Shown: positions 26,629 to 36,508, counted from the first letter of the stretch. The stretch: DNA of 64,000 bases from Kordiimonadaceae bacterium UBA4441 (GCA_002390425.1 DGPL01000042.1:1-64000); one strand, 5' to 3'. Notes: a model not told the origin generated them from the sequence alone. Numbers and translations are program-made.

Positions 26629-27222
26629 ATGAAAATAATCACAATATCAGGCGCGAGCGGTTCAGGAAAATCTTCGCTCGCAAAATTACTTCAAAAGGCG
26701 CTGCCAGAAAGCTTACTGCTCAGCATTGATCGCTATTATCTTAGTAAACTAGAACAATTAAAACTTAACGGGTTTTGTAATTTTGATTATCCGCACTCGC
26801 TTGATGTGGATTTAATGCATGAACATCTTTCACTGTTAAAATCGAAGGGGCAGGCAAAAGTTCCTGTATATGATTTTACCATAAGTGAGCGCGCCGGATA
26901 TGAAAACGTATTTGCAAAAGATCATATCATTGTTGACGGATTATTTGCCGGGGACATACTTTCTGAACTCAGTGATCTTAATATTTTTATGGATGTTGAT
27001 CTGGATTTGGCACTCATTAGACGCATTGAACGGGATATGAAAGAGCGAGGACGCACATTAGAAAGCGTCACCAATCAATATATCAACGAAGTCAGACCCG
27101 CTTATTTCAAGCATATCGCCCACATTAAAAATAAAGCTGACCTAGTATTCAGTAATAACGACGATCCAGACATGTTAAAAGAGCATGCAGAAGACGTTTT
27201 AAAAATTCTTAAAACTAAGTAA
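26629..27222 (+). CDS. Uridine kinase-like P-loop kinase
   Basis: A 197-residue kinase of the uridine kinase/phosphoribulokinase fold. It opens with MKIITISGASGSGKSSLAKL (Walker A at 8-15), followed by SIDRYYLSKLEQLKLNGFCNFDYPHSLD and the VYDFTISER lid region. It probably phosphorylates a nucleoside or a small metabolite. The ATG at 26629 puts the P-loop at the usual distance from the N-terminus; a GTG 33 bases upstream is possible. It converges with the permease gene, overlapping by 8 bases. Confidence 0.75.
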   Translation: MKIITISGASGSGKSSLAKLLQKALPESLLLSIDRYYLSKLEQLKLNGFCNFDYPHSLDVDLMHEHLSLLKSKGQAKVPVYDFTISERAGYENVFAKDHIIVDGLFAGDILSELSDLNIFMDVDLDLALIRRIERDMKERGRTLESVTNQYINEVRPAYFKHIAHIKNKADLVFSNNDDPDMLKEHAEDVLKILKTK

Positions 27223-28513
27223 TGTTTAATTTCTTAGACCGATATTGAATATAGATAATCACTAAAATTATATAGCCAACAATCATAAATCTTCCGGTGC
27301 TATCAATGTCTGAAAAGGCTAAGTTTGCTTGTACAAGTAATATCAGTATTCCAATCACGCTAATTATTTTTAGGGTTTTTTCGGACATTTTAATCTGAGC
27401 TTTGGCAAAAACATCGGGTAAGTTTCTCGCAAAATAAAAAGCTGCAAGCAACGGCACAACATCATAGATAAACACGAGGCCGCTGCCGAGCATGATGATA
27501 TATTTCATATCCCATTCAACCAAAATTGGTGCAGAGCCAACAACCAGAAGCATCGTAAGCAATATGTGCGGTGTATTATACCGCTTATTCACAACCGCAA
27601 TTCCCTTAGGAAGCCATCCATCCTCGCAGGCAATAAGCACGGATTTTGTCGCCCAAGAAAATGTTGAATTGATACTGGTCGCAAAAGCAAATAAGGCCGC
27701 CCCAACAATAAAGGCCGTATAAAGCGCCGGCGGGAGTATTACCTGTGCAACTTCTGCCAATGTTTTTCCGGCCGTTTGTTCAACGGGCAAAATTCCGACA
27801 GCCACAACCGAAACTGTTGCAATAAAAAAGGCAGCAATAAGAGTGGCAAATATGATAGCGCGCGGAAGGTCATGATGCGGGTTTTTCATTTCACCACCTA
27901 ATTCAGAAACATAATAAGCGCCGCCGGTCGCAAATGACATAAGAACACACGCCATACCAAACCCATACCATCCATCTGGAAATAATTTTTCCTGATCGGT
28001 AAAATTAGCGTAATCGACTTCTAAAACTCCAAAGAAAATTAACGATGACAAGCCGATCAAAAGAAACGTAATCATGATTTTCTGAAGTGCGGCTGCTTGG
28101 CGAATACCAAGCAAATTCACCACATAAAAAGCCACCAATATACCAAGGGCTACATATTTCTTATTTAAATCGGGAAGTAAAGCAAGTGCATATTCCGCAA
28201 ACCCCAACGCAAAAAGCGCAACAAGAATATGAGTGATCAAAAGGAGAGCAAGGAAGAAAAACCCAATTTTTGGCCCAAGAACCCTTTTACAATAAACATA
28301 AAGACCGCCCGTCGCCGGCATAGCAGAGCCCATAAAAACGATCGGTAATTGCTTAATAATAGAAAATATTGCCGACAGAATTATCGCAAAGGGTACAGCA
28401 TATGCCGTAAACCCGATACCAATGCCGATGAGAACCAGAACGCCAGAGCCAATTACCTGCCCTAACGCAATCGCAAAAACATCCCAAAAACTAAGTGTTT
28501 TATTAAGCTTCAT
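27215..28513 (-). CDS. APC family amino-acid permease
   Basis: A 432-residue permease with 12 hydrophobic segments. The first helix carries the APC substrate-site signature GQVIGSGVLVLIG; MPATGGLYVYCKRVLGPKIGFF and GGAYYVSELGGEMKNPHHDLPRAI follow. It starts 9 bases after the stop of the Cys/Met PLP enzyme on the same strand, so the pair is an operon and the permease may import the sulfur amino acid used by that enzyme (inference). Confidence 0.87.
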   Translation of the reverse strand: MKLNKTLSFWDVFAIALGQVIGSGVLVLIGIGIGFTAYAVPFAIILSAIFSIIKQLPIVFMGSAMPATGGLYVYCKRVLGPKIGFFFLALLLITHILVALFALGFAEYALALLPDLNKKYVALGILVAFYVVNLLGIRQAAALQKIMITFLLIGLSSLIFFGVLEVDYANFTDQEKLFPDGWYGFGMACVLMSFATGGAYYVSELGGEMKNPHHDLPRAIIFATLIAAFFIATVSVVAVGILPVEQTAGKTLAEVAQVILPPALYTAFIVGAALFAFATSINSTFSWATKSVLIACEDGWLPKGIAVVNKRYNTPHILLTMLLVVGSAPILVEWDMKYIIMLGSGLVFIYDVVPLLAAFYFARNLPDVFAKAQIKMSEKTLKIISVIGILILLVQANLAFSDIDSTGRFMIVGYIILVIIYIQYRSKKLNIT

Positions 28514-28522
28514 GTGCTTCCT

Positions 28523-29725
28523 TTAATCTAAGTTCGCGAGCGCTGCATCAAAGTCTGCGATTAAATCATCTACGTCTTCAAGTCCCGCGGATACGCGGAT
28601 CATGCCGTCCGATATTCCCATTTCAAGCCGCTGTTCTTTTGGGATATCTAAAAATGCCATGAGTGCGGGGATTTGTGTGGTTGTCCGAACACCACCGAGG
28701 CTCGCGGAGAAGCAGCTTAGCTCGAGGCTATCCAATACTTTAAGTGCGCGGTTGCCGTCCCCAACATCAAAAGTGAGCATTGCGCCGAATTTCGGCATCT
28801 GTTCTTTGGCAATATGATGCTGTGCATGGCTTTCAAGGCCCGGATACCACACCTGATTGACCACGCTATGATTTTCAAAATAATCAGCAAGCTTTGCGGC
28901 CGTTTGACATTGTCTTTCAAGTCGTACGCTTAATGTTTGAATGCCGCGCTGCAGCATCCATGCGTTAAACGGGGAAAGCGGTGCGCCCAGTTTCACCATG
29001 GTATTCCAGCGGATTTTTTCCAAGAAATCTTTAGGTAGAAGCCCCGCTTTAAGCGCGATAGTCCCGCCAAGAACATCACTATGACCGCCAATAAATTTTG
29101 TTGCACTTTCCACAACAATATCAACACCCCATTCAAGCGGACGCATCACATAGGGGCTTGCAAAGGTATTATCACAAACCACAACAATGTCGCGCTCATG
29201 GGCCATTTCAACAATCGGCGGAATGGCCGCCACTTTCATGGACGGATTTGCGATGGTTTCAAAATAAATTATTTTGGTATTGGGGCGAATTGCCGCCTTG
29301 ACCGCATCAGGGTCCGACGTATCAACAAAGGTCGTTTCAATATCATAATCCGTAATCCGGTGATCCAGCAGTTCATGAGTGGAACTATAAGTCGTCCAGT
29401 CGCATACAATATGGTCCCCACTTTTTAAAAGCCCGAGCAACGTCACGGATATTGCCGCCATGCCGGACGCGGTCGCAAGGCACGCATCCGCCCCTTCGAT
29501 CATCATCATTTGTTCTTCGAATTGATATTCGCTTGGGTTACCGCAGCGACCATAAATATTGACGTCTTTACGTTCACCGTCGACGATCCGCTGAAATATT
29601 TCTGCGTCATATTCAAAGCTTGAGGCCATAACAATCGGCGGGTTGACGGCCTTTGTTGCCTCATCCGGTGGGCAATAAACCGCGCGGCTGTCGAAATTTA
29701 AATTTTTACGTTTACTATTATCCAT
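28523..29725 (-). CDS. Cys/Met metabolism PLP enzyme (methionine gamma-lyase / cystathionine synthase-lyase family)
   Basis: A 400-residue fold-type I PLP enzyme. The PLP lysine lies in ESATKFIGGHSDVLGG, with upstream CLATASGMAAISVTLLGLLKSGDHIV and GRCGNPSEYQFEEQM. Family members add or remove thiol groups of cysteine, homocysteine and methionine; the exact reaction cannot be settled. The start at 29725 is chosen because an AAGGAAAAGGG site lies just upstream; a longer frame would start inside the shared regulatory region. An operon with the APC permease suggests sulfur amino-acid use. Confidence 0.88.
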   Translation of the reverse strand: MDNSKRKNLNFDSRAVYCPPDEATKAVNPPIVMASSFEYDAEIFQRIVDGERKDVNIYGRCGNPSEYQFEEQMMMIEGADACLATASGMAAISVTLLGLLKSGDHIVCDWTTYSSTHELLDHRITDYDIETTFVDTSDPDAVKAAIRPNTKIIYFETIANPSMKVAAIPPIVEMAHERDIVVVCDNTFASPYVMRPLEWGVDIVVESATKFIGGHSDVLGGTIALKAGLLPKDFLEKIRWNTMVKLGAPLSPFNAWMLQRGIQTLSVRLERQCQTAAKLADYFENHSVVNQVWYPGLESHAQHHIAKEQMPKFGAMLTFDVGDGNRALKVLDSLELSCFSASLGGVRTTTQIPALMAFLDIPKEQRLEMGISDGMIRVSAGLEDVDDLIADFDAALANLD

Positions 29726-29774
29726 TTTTCCCTTTTCCTTTTTATGACAACAGAAGGGCATAAAGTTTTTCAAT

Positions 29775-29806
29775 TGTCATCAAAAAAATAATTTACCTTG
29801 ATGACA
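29775..29806. promoter_or_regulatory. Inverted repeat TGTCATCAA-N14-TTGATGACA
   Basis: Perfect 9-base arms lie between the divergent PLP enzyme and Gfo/Idh/MocA genes, 41 bases before the latter's ATG. It is well placed as an operator; the binding protein is unknown. Confidence 0.5.
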
Positions 29807-29846
29807 GGATACTATTTAATATCATTCTGAAAACAAGGGTAATATT

Positions 29847-31286
29847 ATGAAAAATTCATCAAGACGCTCATTCATTAAAAAGACAGGTGCGGCCGCGCTT
29901 GGTTTTGCAATTGTCCCAAGGCATGTATTAGGTCAAGGCATGACCCCACCAAGTGATCAATTAAATGTCGCCGTTATTGGCGGCGGCGGCAAGGGATATT
30001 CAGATGCAGTCAATGCATGGAATAATGGTGCGTCGCGCATTTCCGCCATATGTGATGTGGATTTTAATATGGCCGAACGCGCCTTTGAAAAATTCCCAAA
30101 TGCCAAGAAATATAAAGATTGGCGAAAAGTACTTGATGAAATGCAGGATATTGATGCCCTGACCATTTCGACCCCCGACCACACCCATGCGGTCATCGCA
30201 AACGCCGCCATGAAAATGGGCAAGCATGTTTATGTGCAAAAGCCACTAACCCATAGCATTCATGAAGCACGCGTGTTGACCGAGTCCGCAGAAGAACACA
30301 AAATCGTCACCCAAATGGGCAATCAGGGTGCATCAGGTGCTGGCGTTAAGAAAATGATCGAATGGTTTGATGACGGGCTCATCGGCACCGTGAATGAGGT
30401 TCATGTCTGGACCAATCGCCCGGTATGGCCGCAAGGGATAGCCTCACCAACGAAGTTTCCAAAAATTATGGATGGCCTTGATTGGGATAGCTTCATTGGC
30501 CCCGCAAGCTTTGTTGATTATCACCCGCTTTATCATCCCTTTAAATGGCGCGGATGGTGGAATTTTGGCACGGGTGCGCTTGGGGACATGGCATGCCATT
30601 TAATTGATCCGCCGTTTCGTGTTCTTGGCCTTGGTTATCCGACCGAAGTGGAAAGCAGTGTTGGTGCCATTTATTCACAAGACTGGGTTCCAGATTATTT
30701 ACCCGAGTCCTGCCCGCCATCATCCAGAACACAATTAAAATTCACGGCCACCGCCAAAAATAATACGGATGTAAAATTAACATGGACCGACGGCGGCCTT
30801 CGTCCTTTCCGTCCTGACCTTATCCCAGCGGATCATGATATCGGCGATAAAGGAAGCACAAACGGTGTCATCATGATGGGTGAAAAAGGCATCATGACCT
30901 GCGGCACTTATGCAGAAAATCCAAAGATTTACCTAAATAATGGTGAAATCCTTGAATTTGATACAGATGCCCTCGAAGACATGGCCGACGCCTTACCAGA
31001 AAACGGCCATTCCGCAACATGGGTTGAGGCGTGTAAAGCCGGATATGACAGCAACGAACATAAGGCACTTACATCATCATTTGATTTCGCCGGACCACTG
31101 ACCGAGTCAATATTAATGGGCAACCTCGCCATACGCAGCTTTAATTTAAGAGAAGCAAAAGGCGACCGATTTGATTATCCGGGACGGAAAAAATTATTAT
31201 GGGACGGTAATAATATGCGCATCACAAATTTCGTTCCCGCCAATCAATTCGTCAGAAGAGAATATCGCGAGGGTTGGTCACTTTAA
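29847..31286 (+). CDS. Tat-exported Gfo/Idh/MocA family oxidoreductase
   Basis: A 479-residue protein. A Tat signal (SRRSFIKKTGAAALGFAIV) is followed by the NAD(P) fold (LNVAVIGGGGKG, about residues 40-51), the conserved VYVQKPLTHSIHEA segment with its lysine, and a Gfo/Idh/MocA C-terminal domain with GDMACHLIDPPF. Exported members carry a tightly bound cofactor and work in the periplasm on sugars or glycosides, often as 3-keto-sugar-forming or using enzymes. It is monocistronic. Confidence 0.9.
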   Translation: MKNSSRRSFIKKTGAAALGFAIVPRHVLGQGMTPPSDQLNVAVIGGGGKGYSDAVNAWNNGASRISAICDVDFNMAERAFEKFPNAKKYKDWRKVLDEMQDIDALTISTPDHTHAVIANAAMKMGKHVYVQKPLTHSIHEARVLTESAEEHKIVTQMGNQGASGAGVKKMIEWFDDGLIGTVNEVHVWTNRPVWPQGIASPTKFPKIMDGLDWDSFIGPASFVDYHPLYHPFKWRGWWNFGTGALGDMACHLIDPPFRVLGLGYPTEVESSVGAIYSQDWVPDYLPESCPPSSRTQLKFTATAKNNTDVKLTWTDGGLRPFRPDLIPADHDIGDKGSTNGVIMMGEKGIMTCGTYAENPKIYLNNGEILEFDTDALEDMADALPENGHSATWVEACKAGYDSNEHKALTSSFDFAGPLTESILMGNLAIRSFNLREAKGDRFDYPGRKKLLWDGNNMRITNFVPANQFVRREYREGWSL

Positions 31287-31418
31287 GGAAAAATTTTAGT
31301 ACGATGATAAATTATGAAAATCTATTTCCTATGCTCTATAATATTAAGATTGGAATTTGGAATGAAAAAACAGAATTAATATTTTCTGATCTTAAAAAAA
31401 TGCCTCGGAGACTAGCTA

Positions 31419-31709
31419 ATGCAAATCAATTTTATGAAAAAAAGGTTCAAAAGTACATTATTCCATATGCTAGTATTTGTTATTATTTTGATTACTATAA
31501 TTAAAATCTGGCCTTCATTAACTTCTCTCATATTTTTGTTTCCCTTTTTTCTTTTCTACATGTTATGGAGATTAAGTTGTCCTGATTGTGGATGGATCGC
31601 TACACGTAAAAAATCACCTCCAGGTATGGGGTTAATAGCATTTCCAGATTTCGATATTAAAGATAGGTGTATAAATTGTGGGCAAAGCTTCATTGAAGAT
31701 GAAAATTGA
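31419..31709 (+). CDS. Small membrane protein with a zinc-ribbon-like tail
   Basis: A 96-residue protein with one or two hydrophobic helices (about 15-50) followed by LSCPDCGWIATRKK and DRCINCGQSF, two CXXC pairs 33 residues apart, which could bind zinc. The start at 31419 follows GGAG by 8 bases. The DNA is more A/T-rich than its neighbours. No family recognised. An overlapping frame at 31274-31504 is unlikely to be real. Confidence 0.55.
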   Translation: MQINFMKKRFKSTLFHMLVFVIILITIIKIWPSLTSLIFLFPFFLFYMLWRLSCPDCGWIATRKKSPPGMGLIAFPDFDIKDRCINCGQSFIEDEN

Positions 31710-31747
31710 TATTTTGATAAAGCTCACAACACAAATGGGGTTAAACA

Positions 31748-33109
31748 TTAACTCCCAATTGCCGCGACGATCTTTTGGATGAGTGCGGTTTGGAAGCTTT
31801 CGCCATTAATTTCACGGCGGTTATCGTTTCCTTGTCGAACTACAACCAGATCCATGCTCGGGATGATGTAGCTGTGGTTTTGATTATGGCCGCGCGACAT
31901 ATAGAGATCTTTTGGCACGTCCAGTAAATCATCCATCACCCAGAATGTATACCCGTAATTATTAGGGGTGGAACCGTCGGCGCGTTTAAAACGTTTGGTC
32001 GCGAGTTTAAGCCAGCTTTCGGGGACCAGTTGTTGATCCATCCATTTACCATTGTTGAGCCATAAATAAGAAAGCCGAGCGAAATCGCGTGCGGTGCAGC
32101 GGAATGTGCTGCCGGCGATTGAATTAATGCCATAAGGGCTGCTGCTGCCGTCGGCGCCGTATGCGTCGCATCCCTCGTCACCGCCAACACCCCAACCGGA
32201 CGTTTCCGCGAAATTAAGTTCATATGAATTGGAGTATGGCATATCACGGTATTGGTTATTGCGTAGTCCTATCGGCATACCAATGGGGCCAAGGACTTTA
32301 TCATAAGTATATTGTCCTAAATCCTGACCAGAGATATTGCGCATGGCCAAGGCCATTTGTTCCATGCCGAAGTTGCTATACATGAAATCACTGCCCGGTT
32401 CAAAAAGAAGGGCATCATGGGCGGCGACACCATCGAAATTCCACCAGCCAAAACAATATTCATACATTTGATATGAACCGCTATAGCCCGGATGATGCTG
32501 CCTTGTGCCAGTGCCGAGCCATGGTTCGGGGCCGGCGTGGCCCGATGTCATGGAAAGCACATGTTTGACTTTAATATTTTTCTTGCGTGCGTCCGTTATC
32601 GGTTGATCCCATATTTGCGGGATCAGTGAGCTTTCTTTATCTTGTCCAACCAGATCAGTTTCAAGATTGACCTTATCTTTATATTCATCAAGGAAAACAC
32701 CAACACCCGTGCCAAAAACGGATTTGGTTGATGATTTCATATCGTTGCAGGTGGATGCCGTCCAATTTTCCGGACCGCCTTCATTACCCGTGACATAACT
32801 TTCGCTGATAAGGCGTCCTTTATGAATAATAAGAAGCGCTGCACCACGGCTTGTGCTGACGGGGGATTGATCATGAAATGAAATAGCGGCGGCAAGCTTT
32901 TCAGTATTAATTTCGGGGATGCTTCCGGGATCATATTTACGCCAGCCACCTTGATCGTCAGGTGGTGGGAAATATATACCTTCGCTGTTTAAATTTGATC
33001 GATTTTGCGCAAAAGCTTTAATCGGCATTGATGAAAAGGTTAAACCCATCAATCCATAATTTGCGGTTTTTAAAAATTTCCGTCTTGAAAAGTCGTTATT
33101 TTTGATCAA
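31748..33109 (-). CDS. Exported serine hydrolase (beta-lactamase/class C fold)
   Basis: A 453-residue hydrolase. A Tat-type signal (SRRKFLKTANYGLMGLTFSS) is followed by a class C beta-lactamase-like domain. The nucleophile is in MKSSTKSVFG (SxxK), with LSMTSGHAG, a Tyr motif in FMYSNFGMEQMALAM and SRGHNQNHSYIIPSMDLVVV near the end. Most such proteins are esterases or peptidases rather than beta-lactamases. It starts 15 bases after the stop of the OsmC-YcaO gene, so the two are probably cotranscribed. Confidence 0.87.
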   Translation of the reverse strand: MIKNNDFSRRKFLKTANYGLMGLTFSSMPIKAFAQNRSNLNSEGIYFPPPDDQGGWRKYDPGSIPEINTEKLAAAISFHDQSPVSTSRGAALLIIHKGRLISESYVTGNEGGPENWTASTCNDMKSSTKSVFGTGVGVFLDEYKDKVNLETDLVGQDKESSLIPQIWDQPITDARKKNIKVKHVLSMTSGHAGPEPWLGTGTRQHHPGYSGSYQMYEYCFGWWNFDGVAAHDALLFEPGSDFMYSNFGMEQMALAMRNISGQDLGQYTYDKVLGPIGMPIGLRNNQYRDMPYSNSYELNFAETSGWGVGGDEGCDAYGADGSSSPYGINSIAGSTFRCTARDFARLSYLWLNNGKWMDQQLVPESWLKLATKRFKRADGSTPNNYGYTFWVMDDLLDVPKDLYMSRGHNQNHSYIIPSMDLVVVRQGNDNRREINGESFQTALIQKIVAAIGS

Positions 33110-33124
33110 TTTAAATCCCCTCTT

Positions 33125-35302
33125 TTATATTTTCGCCCTTGCCTGATGCAGTTTTTTATAGCTTTCAATAAGTTTAAGATGTTTATCAAGTCCTTCAAGC
33201 TTCATGCTTGTTTTCGTAAGGCCATGGAATTTCACATCCCCTGTGACCGACCCCACAACATACTTCATTTTTTCACGGCCATACATTTTTTCAAAATTGG
33301 CCAGATAATCATTTAAGTCTAGCTCATCATCAAGTGTCACATCAAGTACAGCATTTAAGGCTTGATAAAACAGGACACGTTCAACGGTATTATCGTTAAA
33401 GTTTAAAAAATCAAAAATTAAATCTTTTGCCTGTTCAAATTCTTTTAAGACTAAATGGATTAGTATTTTAAGCTCCCCAATATCAAGCTTTCCCCATACG
33501 GTATTTTCATCAAACACAATGCCAATCAAATCAGATATGAGCGTTCCGTTATCAAGTTCGCTATAGTCTAGTCGTTCAAGTAACTTGGCGAGATCATCAA
33601 CTGGCAATTTATGGATGTTCAGAATATCTTCTCTAAATTCCAGTGCTTTATTGGTGTTATCCCAAATCAAATCTTCTACGGGGTATATTTCAGAAAGCCC
33701 TGGCACCAATATACGGCATGCGGTTGCGCCAAAATCATTATAATGGGCGACATAAACTTCTTTGCCCATTTTTTTCAGGATCCCCATCAGATATTCATTT
33801 TCCTGCGTCGTTGTGCCGGAAAAGTCCCATTCGCAAAATTCATAATCATGTTTATCGCTAAAGAATTTCCAAGATACCAGTCCGGTTGAATCGATGAAAT
33901 GCTCAACGAAATTATTTGGTTCCTTAAGGGCCGCGCTATTGAATGTGGGTGGCGGCACATCATTTAAGCCTTCAAAGCTTCTTCCTTGAAGGAGTTCGGT
34001 CAAACTGCGCTCTAATGCCACTTCGAAACTGGGGTGGGCACCAAATGACGCAAATACGCCACCCGTTTTTGGGTTCATTAAAGTAACACACATGACGGGG
34101 AATTGTCCGCCTAATGAGGCGTCCTTGACCAAGACGGGGAAGCCTTTTTCTTCAAGCTCATTGATGCCCGCTTCTATATGTGGGTATTTCTTTAAGACCG
34201 CTTGAGGCACATCAGGGAGGGCGATTTCATTTTCAAGAATTTCACGCTTCACGGCGCGTTCAAAAATTTCAGAAAGACATTGAACTTCGGCTTCTGGATA
34301 TGTGTTACCCGCGCTCATACCGTTACTGACGAAAAGGTTTTCGATAAGGTTTGACGGGAAATAAATTTCTTCCTTATCCGATTGACGAATAAAGGGAAGT
34401 GCACAGATGCCCCTTTCCTTTTTGCCCGAATTGGTATCAATCAAGTTTGATGCTTTAAGCTCATTTTCAGGATCAAATAATTTTAAAGAATGTTCGTCAA
34501 GAAGCCCTTCAGGAAGTGCATCATCCGCGCCCGCTTTAAACCATTTTTCATTGGGATAATGAACAAAGTCACTGTCCGCGATTTCCTCACCGAAATAATG
34601 ATCATTATAAAAGAAATTACAGCACGAGCGTTCAATATATTCACCAAGGGCCGAACAAAGGGCGCTTTCTTTGCTTGCCCCTTTCCCGTTTGTAAAACAC
34701 ATTGGGGATGCCGCATCACGAATATGAAGCGACCATACGTTCGGTACGATATTACGCCATGAAGCCACTTCAATTTTTACACCAAGATCGGTGAGAATTT
34801 TTGACATATTGGCGATGGTTTTTTCTAAAGGTAAGTCTTTACCGAGGATCATGGTTTCTTGATCACTTTGCAGTAATTCATTGCTGATCAACGCATTATC
34901 CGCACCCAAGCTTTCCACCGTTTCGATAATAAATTCCGGATCTTCTTGAACCACTTTTTTTACCGTGCAGCGGTCAATTGATCTTAAAATTCCTTCACGG
35001 TGGCGATCAGAAATACTTTCCGGTAATTCCACATCGATTTGAAAGGTTTGCTTATATCTGTTTTCAGGATCAATGATATTATTTTGCGATAATCTGATAT
35101 CCTCAGTCGGGATATCCCGCGCCAAACAATAGACCCGAACGAAATAAGCGGCACAAAGCGCAGATGAGGCCAGAAAATAATCAAACGGGCTTGGCGCCGA
35201 GCCATCCCCTTTATAACGAATGGGTTGATCCGTAATTACAGTAAAATCATCAAACTTTGCTTCAAGTCTGAGGTTGTCTAAAAAATTGACTGTAATTTCC
35301 AT
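33125..35302 (-). CDS. OsmC-YcaO fusion protein
   Basis: A 725-residue protein. Residues 1-130 form an OsmC/Ohr-like domain with the two expected redox cysteines, in SSALCAAYF (C50) and DRCTVKK (C112). The YcaO ATP-binding core spans about 180-560: NGKGASKESALCSALGEYIERS and GMSAGNTYPEAEVQCLSEIFER give the Glu-rich nucleotide and magnesium site. A helical, TPR-like tail follows. YcaO proteins activate amides with ATP; E. coli YcaO supports beta-methylthiolation of ribosomal protein S12. The OsmC fusion suggests a link to peroxide or thiol chemistry. The serine hydrolase gene follows in the same transcript. Confidence 0.87.
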   Translation of the reverse strand: MEITVNFLDNLRLEAKFDDFTVITDQPIRYKGDGSAPSPFDYFLASSALCAAYFVRVYCLARDIPTEDIRLSQNNIIDPENRYKQTFQIDVELPESISDRHREGILRSIDRCTVKKVVQEDPEFIIETVESLGADNALISNELLQSDQETMILGKDLPLEKTIANMSKILTDLGVKIEVASWRNIVPNVWSLHIRDAASPMCFTNGKGASKESALCSALGEYIERSCCNFFYNDHYFGEEIADSDFVHYPNEKWFKAGADDALPEGLLDEHSLKLFDPENELKASNLIDTNSGKKERGICALPFIRQSDKEEIYFPSNLIENLFVSNGMSAGNTYPEAEVQCLSEIFERAVKREILENEIALPDVPQAVLKKYPHIEAGINELEEKGFPVLVKDASLGGQFPVMCVTLMNPKTGGVFASFGAHPSFEVALERSLTELLQGRSFEGLNDVPPPTFNSAALKEPNNFVEHFIDSTGLVSWKFFSDKHDYEFCEWDFSGTTTQENEYLMGILKKMGKEVYVAHYNDFGATACRILVPGLSEIYPVEDLIWDNTNKALEFREDILNIHKLPVDDLAKLLERLDYSELDNGTLISDLIGIVFDENTVWGKLDIGELKILIHLVLKEFEQAKDLIFDFLNFNDNTVERVLFYQALNAVLDVTLDDELDLNDYLANFEKMYGREKMKYVVGSVTGDVKFHGLTKTSMKLEGLDKHLKLIESYKKLHQARAKI

Positions 35303-35520
35303 CGGATTACTCTTTTAATTTTGCTGATCACTATTCTTGAACGCCAAGCATTGCATAGAATTATATGTACCTCTTTTAAAAAGTAATGAGAAACGAATTA
35401 TGTGTGAATTAATTATTTCTATGTATTTATCCATATTTTTTGTTTCCAATAAGCATTCTTTAACGCAATATAACGATCTAATTTATTAAGCAGTGAACGT
35501 AATGGTTTAAGAGGGAAGAA

Positions 35521-36438
35521 TTGAAAGCAATATTTATCGGCGAGTGTATGGTTGAATTAAGCACCCTTGATAATGGTTTATTACAAAAATCATTCGCAGG
35601 GGATGTTTTTAATAGTGCCGTATATATGAAGCGTTTGGTCGGCGATAAATGTGATGTTTCTTTGCTCACGGCAATTGGGGAGGATAGCATATCCCATGAA
35701 ATGGAAGTGTTCTTTAATCACCAAGGTCTTAGTACTGACACCGTTTTTAAAACAAATGATGGCACTGTCGGCTTATATTTAATAACCACTGATGATAATG
35801 GGGAACGCAGCTTTAGCTATTGGCGCGATAATTCGGTGGCGCGGCAAATGATGGATATCCTTGCTGCTAAAAAAATTGAAATATCTGAATTAAACTCTGA
35901 TTTGATTTTCTTTACGGGTATATCGCTCGGTATTTTGACAGATGCAAGTCGTGAAATACTAATTAATCAATTATCAACTGCCAGAAAGAAGGGTGCAAAA
36001 ATTGCCTTTGATCCGAATTATAGACCGCAACTATGGGAAACAAAGGAAGTAGCGGCAAAATGGATTGATAAAGCGTATCAAGTTAGCGATATCATTTTTC
36101 CAAGTTTTGATGAACAACAATTGTTGTTCGGTACTGCATCAATTGAAAAGTGTTTAAACCATCACCCATCAGAAGACGAAAAAGAAGTGGTTTTAAAGGC
36201 CGGAGCCGACGGCATGTTTGTGAAATATCAACATGATATTATCCACCGCGAATTCATATCCGCTGATAATGTCGTCGATACCACCGCCGCAGGCGATTCC
36301 TTTGATGGGTCATATCTTGCGATGCGAATATTAGGACATAATGTATCTGATAGTCTTGAGAAAGCCGCGGGTGTTGCAGCAAAAGTTGTGACCTATCCGG
36401 GTGCGATTATTCCAGAAGGCTTGACTCGGGAACCGTAA
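35521..36438 (+). CDS. kdgK: 2-keto-3-deoxygluconate kinase (PfkB family)
   Basis: A 305-residue PfkB-family sugar kinase. The N-terminal part GECMVELSTLDNGLLQKSFAGDVFNSAVYMKRL and the substrate-site segment YLITTDDNGERSFSYWRDNSVAR match KDG kinases; the ATP/catalytic motif is DTTAAGDSFDGSY. It should make 2-keto-3-deoxy-6-phosphogluconate. The start is TTG at 35521 behind GAGGGAAG. It opens a ten-gene sugar-acid operon with short gaps running to 44425. Confidence 0.87.
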   Translation: MKAIFIGECMVELSTLDNGLLQKSFAGDVFNSAVYMKRLVGDKCDVSLLTAIGEDSISHEMEVFFNHQGLSTDTVFKTNDGTVGLYLITTDDNGERSFSYWRDNSVARQMMDILAAKKIEISELNSDLIFFTGISLGILTDASREILINQLSTARKKGAKIAFDPNYRPQLWETKEVAAKWIDKAYQVSDIIFPSFDEQQLLFGTASIEKCLNHHPSEDEKEVVLKAGADGMFVKYQHDIIHREFISADNVVDTTAAGDSFDGSYLAMRILGHNVSDSLEKAAGVAAKVVTYPGAIIPEGLTREP

Positions 36439-36508
36439 AATATATATAATTATCATTATATAGAATTAATTCCACATTGTGATAATTATTATAACTGGAT
36501 CTTCAATT

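Noticed and set aside
31274..31504. 76-codon frame after the Gfo/Idh/MocA gene
   Set aside because: No ribosome site, low-complexity A/T-rich DNA, and overlap with the better-supported small zinc-ribbon gene.
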